Positions 48,025 through 51,875 of a stretch of DNA of 51,875 nucleotides are shown one piece after another. The DNA comes from Candidatus Nomurabacteria bacterium (GTDB lineage: Bacteria > Patescibacteriota > Minisyncoccia > Phycocordibacterales > UBA9973): contig CALQYS010000005.1 in the NCBI GenBank assembly GCA_943348755.1, forward strand, positions 1 to 51,875, in the 5' to 3' direction. A program made the translations under genes and the position numbers. Under the pieces are notes generated by a model, which did no database searches, was not told the DNA's origin, and saw nothing but the letters and a program-made list of their open reading frames with translations. Numbering within the stretch: the first letter of the stretch is position 1; every line of letters starts with the position of its first letter.

Positions 48025-51000
48025 ATGATAAATAAAAATACCCTTAGAATTTTCAAGAAAAGATCTCACCTTTCCGGTGTTTTTTTCGTTGTTTTTTTAT
48101 TTTTTCTCTCTTTCACCTCAAATACCTTTGCAGTTTTTCAGCTTAATTCTACTAATACTGGCCGACTAGATGAACAAGTCTCTATCACTAGTGCATCTTT
48201 ACTCAACGCTCTCAAGAATTATTTTTCTTCTTTGACTTCCGCACCTGATATTCTTACGGCTAGTGTCATTACCGGTGCTTCTTCACTAAATAATTTCAAC
48301 GATCATGCTATATTAGCGGCACTTGCTCCAAATAGCTCGGTGGTTATCCCATCATCTACAGTTAAAGCTCCCATTCCCGTTGTCGTAAAACCATCTCCAA
48401 CAAATTTACCCCAGACGAGCGGACCACAAACGTCTACACGCGTAGTCAGTGAGTCTTCCATTCTTTCCGCCTTACAAGATTTACTTTCCAAAAAAGAAAT
48501 TATTGATAAGTTTCGTGGGCCTCAAGGCCCTATCGGCCCTATCGGCCCTGTAGGTCCACAAGGCTTAAGTGGGAATACTACCACTGTAGTGCAGCCCTCA
48601 TTTTCAAGACCACCTATCGGAATATCTGCATCAGTTATAAATTTAACTGGTCCAATTGTTTCTTCTGGAAATGCCACATCTGTTGCCGCCCAAACCGGGA
48701 CTGGAAGTACTTTTGTAATGCAAGCTAGTCCAACCCTAACTACTCCAAACATTGGTGTTGCCACTGCTTCTGGACTTATTTTAAGTTCTATCACGGGCTC
48801 TACCCAATGTTTACATGTAGATAGTAGCGGAGTAGTCTCGGGAACGGGTTCGGATTGTGCTAGCGGCGGCGGGGGAGGAACTCCAGGTGGTTCTAATACG
48901 CAACTCCAGTATAACAACAGTGGAGCACTTGCTGGAATAACGGGCGCAACCACAGATGGGACCACTCTTACTTTAGTTGCTCCAGTTTTAGGTTCAGCTA
49001 GTGCGACATCAATTAATAAAGTTGCAATCACAACTCCAGCCACTGGTTCCACTCTAACTATTGCTAATGGTAAGACTTTTACTGCGTCAAATACTTTGAC
49101 CCTAGCTGGTACTGACGGTTCGACTCTTAATGTTGGAACTGGTGGGACACTCGGTTCTGCTGCGTATACGGCAAGTTCTGCATATGAAGTACCCATTACA
49201 TTTTCAACTGGCTTAACGAGAAATACAAACACAATCACGGTCAATACTTCACAAAATATCACAACACTTTCTAACTTAACTTCTAATGGGGTTGTGACCA
49301 CTAGTGGTGGTACGGGGGCATTGTCAGTCACAGGAACTACTGGTAGTGGCAATGTAGTCTTAGCTACTTCTCCAACTCTGGTCACTCCGAACTTAGGTAC
49401 TCCTTCCACTTTAGTTGGTACCAATATCACTGGTACAGCCGCTAGTCTGAACGCTGGTACAGCTACCGCTCTACAAACTGCGCGCACCATTAACGGTGTT
49501 TCTTTCGATGGTACTGCGAACATTACAGTAACGGCAGCTGGTTCAACTTTGTCAGACACAGTTCCTGTTTCTAAAGGTGGAACTAATGCTACTTCCGCTG
49601 GCATCACTGCCTTCAACAACATCACAGGCTACACTGCTAGTGGAGCAACTGGAACAACTTCAACTAATCTAGTGTTTAGTACTTCACCAATCTTAACGAC
49701 GCCAAACATTGGAGCTGCGACAGGTACCTCACTTGCTACCTCAGCTCAAAACATTTTCACAGCGACCGGAGGTACGGTACCACTGATCATTCGTTCAGCT
49801 ACTTCCACTGATGATGACTTAAAATTCTTACCTTTCAATGGTGGTGCTGGTCGCTTTGCTGGTATCTTAACCTCAGCTGATCTAACTGCTGATCGAACAT
49901 ATACTTTACCTAACACGTCTGGAACACTGGCACTAACTTCTGATATTACTGGAACCAACTCTGGTACCAATACCGGAGATCAAACTATTACTTTAACTGG
50001 TGACATCACTGGAAGTGGTACTGGATCTTTTGCTACTACTCTCGCTACTGTAAACTCTAATGTCGGTTCATTTGGTTCTGTTACACAAGTTGGTACCTTC
50101 ACCGTAAATGCAAAAGGTCTTCTAACTGCAGCAGGTAACACCACCATCACTCCAGCTGTCGGTTCTATTACAGGTCTTGGTACAGGAGTAGCAACTGCAC
50201 TTGGAGTAAATACTGGTTCCGCTGGAGCATTTGTTGTTAATGGTGGAGCGCTTGGTACACCATCTAGTGGAGTTGCCACGAACTTAACTGGCACCGCCTC
50301 TGGTCTAACGGCTGGTACAGCTACCGCTCTACAAACTGCAAGAACCATCGGTGGAGTTTCTTTCGATGGTACGGCCAACATTACAGTCGCCACTGCAACC
50401 GGTGGCTTCACGGTTTCTGGAGGAGCTCTGGCTTTAGGCACTAATGATCTCACCATGACTGGTTCACTTGGTACCACCGGCGCTCGACTAACTAAAGGTT
50501 GGTTCACAGATCTTCAAGTTACCAATGCCATCGCTGGCTCAATCACTGGCAATGCAGCTACGGTCACCACTAATGCGAATCTAACAGGTCCAATTACTTC
50601 CTCGGGTAACGCCACCGCTGTGGCGGCTCAGACTGGTACTGGAAGTACCTTTGTGATGAACACTAGTCCGACTTTAGTCACTCCGAACTTGGGTACTCCT
50701 TCCACTTTAGTTGGTACCAACATCTCTGGTACCGCCGCGAGTCTCACCGCCGGAAGTGTCACTAACGCTACTTTAACCACCGCTCTGACCGTCAACACTG
50801 GCACAGTCACTTTGACTGGTAACTCAGCCAACACTTCCGTCTTAACCATTGGAGCTGGAGCGGTCTCGGTTTCTGGTAGCAACACCGGAGATCAAACTTC
50901 TGTCACCGGTAACGCTGGTACAGCTACCGCTCTACAAACTGCGCGCACCATTAACGGAGTTTCTTTCGATGGTACTGCGAACATTACAGTCACTGCTGCT

Positions 51001-51875
51001 GCGGGCACACTTTCTGGTGCAACCCTAGCATCTGGTGTTACGGCTTCTTCGCTAACTTCTTTTGGTACTTCTCCCAGTCTAACGACTCCAAACATTGGAG
51101 CTGCGACGGCCACAGGACTTACTCTTAGTTCAATTACAGGGTCAGTTCAGTGTTTACATGTAAACAGTAGTGGAGTAGTCTCTGGGACAGGTTCAGATTG
51201 TGGAAGTGGTGGGGGTGGAGGAACTCCAGGTGGTTCTGATACACAACTTCAATACAACAGTGGTGGCACATTTGCTGGAATCACAGGAGCTACCACCAAT
51301 GGAACGACTTTGACTTTAGTTACTCCAGTTCTTGGTGCCGCTACCGCTACTACCATCAACAAAGTCACTATCACAGCACCGACTACTTCATCGACCTTAA
51401 CCTTGGTAGATGGATCTTCTTTGATAACTGCCGGAGCGAATGCAGTTACTTTAACTTCTACTGGAACAACCAATGTTACTCTGCCAAATTCTGGCACCCT
51501 AGCTATTCTTGCAGCCAACACTTTCACAGCTACCCAAACCATTACTCCAGGCGTTAACACCAATGCCATTGCTTCGACTGGATATTCTCTGACTGGTTCC
51601 AATGCTTCTTCTTTGATTGATCTGGCTGGTACTTGGAATACGACAGGTGCTCCAACTGCCATTAAACTAAACATCACAAACACTGCTTCTGATGCAACTT
51701 CACTCTTAGCTGATTTACAAGTTGGTGGAACTTCTCAATTTAAAGTTACCAAAGGAGGTGCTGTCACTGCGACCGGAGCCATTACTGGTTCTAATCTATC
51801 TGGTAGCAACACCGGAGATCAAACTTCTGTCACCGGTAACGCTGGTACAGCTACCGCTCTACAAACTGCAAGAAC
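48025..51875 (+). CDS. giant repetitive tail-fibre/collagen-like surface protein, 3' end outside the window
   Basis: An open frame of at least 1283 codons with no stop to the window end. Signal peptide (LSGVFFVVFLFFLSFTSNTF), a short Ser/Thr-rich region, a collagen-like run (FRGPQGPIGPIGPVGPQG at about residue 165-182), then Gly/Thr/Ser/Asn-rich repeats of phage tail-fibre type: TQLQYNNSG, SPTLVTPNLGTPSTLVGT, ATALQTARTINGVSFDGTAN and GSNTGDQT. The unit SSITGSxQCLHVxSSGVVSG occurs at 48787 and again at 51127; GTATALQTAR begins at 49453, 50311, 50914 and 51841. Surface display or adhesion is inferred. The long minus-strand frames across it are mirror effects of this composition. Confidence 0.9.
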   Translation, partial: MINKNTLRIFKKRSHLSGVFFVVFLFFLSFTSNTFAVFQLNSTNTGRLDEQVSITSASLLNALKNYFSSLTSAPDILTASVITGASSLNNFNDHAILAALAPNSSVVIPSSTVKAPIPVVVKPSPTNLPQTSGPQTSTRVVSESSILSALQDLLSKKEIIDKFRGPQGPIGPIGPVGPQGLSGNTTTVVQPSFSRPPIGISASVINLTGPIVSSGNATSVAAQTGTGSTFVMQASPTLTTPNIGVATASGLILSSITGSTQCLHVDSSGVVSGTGSDCASGGGGGTPGGSNTQLQYNNSGALAGITGATTDGTTLTLVAPVLGSASATSINKVAITTPATGSTLTIANGKTFTASNTLTLAGTDGSTLNVGTGGTLGSAAYTASSAYEVPITFSTGLTRNTNTITVNTSQNITTLSNLTSNGVVTTSGGTGALSVTGTTGSGNVVLATSPTLVTPNLGTPSTLVGTNITGTAASLNAGTATALQTARTINGVSFDGTANITVTAAGSTLSDTVPVSKGGTNATSAGITAFNNITGYTASGATGTTSTNLVFSTSPILTTPNIGAATGTSLATSAQNIFTATGGTVPLIIRSATSTDDDLKFLPFNGGAGRFAGILTSADLTADRTYTLPNTSGTLALTSDITGTNSGTNTGDQTITLTGDITGSGTGSFATTLATVNSNVGSFGSVTQVGTFTVNAKGLLTAAGNTTITPAVGSITGLGTGVATALGVNTGSAGAFVVNGGALGTPSSGVATNLTGTASGLTAGTATALQTARTIGGVSFDGTANITVATATGGFTVSGGALALGTNDLTMTGSLGTTGARLTKGWFTDLQVTNAIAGSITGNAATVTTNANLTGPITSSGNATAVAAQTGTGSTFVMNTSPTLVTPNLGTPSTLVGTNISGTAASLTAGSVTNATLTTALTVNTGTVTLTGNSANTSVLTIGAGAVSVSGSNTGDQTSVTGNAGTATALQTARTINGVSFDGTANITVTAAAGTLSGATLASGVTASSLTSFGTSPSLTTPNIGAATATGLTLSSITGSVQCLHVNSSGVVSGTGSDCGSGGGGGTPGGSDTQLQYNSGGTFAGITGATTNGTTLTLVTPVLGAATATTINKVTITAPTTSSTLTLVDGSSLITAGANAVTLTSTGTTNVTLPNSGTLAILAANTFTATQTITPGVNTNAIASTGYSLTGSNASSLIDLAGTWNTTGAPTAIKLNITNTASDATSLLADLQVGGTSQFKVTKGGAVTATGAITGSNLSGSNTGDQTSVTGNAGTATALQTAR

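Noticed and set aside
48303-51683. Long Val/Pro-rich open frames on the minus strand (up to 367 codons)
   Set aside because: They mirror the Gly/Thr/Ser codon pattern of the plus-strand surface protein, which has a signal peptide, known repeat types and one continuous frame; the minus frames are broken and have no domain features.
49453-51875. Possible CRISPR-like or tandem repeat array
   Set aside because: The repeats are of unequal spacing, keep one reading frame and encode recurring protein motifs; there are no spacers of constant size and no cas genes.

Overview
The window looks like a chromosome segment of a Candidate Phyla Radiation bacterium (Patescibacteria, probably Parcubacteria-like). 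The basis is the AT-rich, gene-dense layout, the trimmed housekeeping proteins (a YchF without its helical arm, short Fmt, Pth and DnaE), transketolase split into two genes, many small secreted or membrane proteins, and the type of serine-recombinase elements present. TGA is used as an ordinary stop, so the standard bacterial code applies. No taxon below this level can be justified from the sequence alone.

Layout: (1) 1-956: tRNA-Ala, a hairpin-rich tRNA-derived element, tRNA-Asn and a P-loop gene. (2) about 980-8916: integrative element 1, bounded by diverged direct repeats, carrying a serine recombinase, small DNA-binding proteins, an ATPase, a structured RNA leader, a secreted LamG/thrombospondin-like/trypsin-like protein and a small His/Cys-rich secreted protein. 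(3) 9.3-14.9 kb: a mosaic in which AT-rich native genes alternate with GC-rich foreign-looking genes (small protein, lipoprotein, small protein, TIM-barrel sugar isomerase), each with a long hairpin-bearing leader and its own strong hairpin or terminator. (4) 14.9-36.7 kb: core genes: MBL-fold hydrolase, PLD, MsrB/MsrA, nucleotidyltransferase/HAD, response regulator, HPF, the lepB-hisS-def-fmt operon, pth, dnaE, and a carbon block gap-rpiB-IMPase-rpe-tktN-tktC with a convergent PfkB kinase. (5) 36743-44400: integrative element 2, inserted inside codon 6 of ychF, with the same gene order as element 1. (6) 44.4-51.9 kb: ychF, an rRNA-methyltransferase-like gene, two membrane proteins and a giant repetitive tail-fibre/collagen-like surface protein that runs off the window.

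Most notable points. The two elements share a recombinase, terminase-small-like, ATPase, divergent protease and HRSGCHRWHSC gene order. They also share a roughly 165-nt leader in front of the protease whose stems covary between the two copies, a candidate undescribed structured RNA. Element 2 separates ychF from its own promoter and start codon (left behind at 36716-36745) and supplies a replacement start. About 100-bp palindromic elements lie in frame inside def and the methyltransferase gene, with related palindromes beside a tRNA and after tktC. Many native genes have a TATAAT-like box exactly 6-7 nt before the ATG, which predicts leaderless mRNAs, while the GC-rich genes have long structured leaders, two of which are clearly homologous to each other.

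Functionally, the core block covers the lower-glycolytic entry (GAPDH) and the non-oxidative pentose phosphate reactions (isomerase, epimerase, transketolase), protein maturation (signal peptidase, deformylase, formyltransferase, Pth), oxidative repair (MsrA/B) and DNA replication (DnaE). The surface proteins and both element cargoes point to investment in the cell surface and secreted proteolysis.
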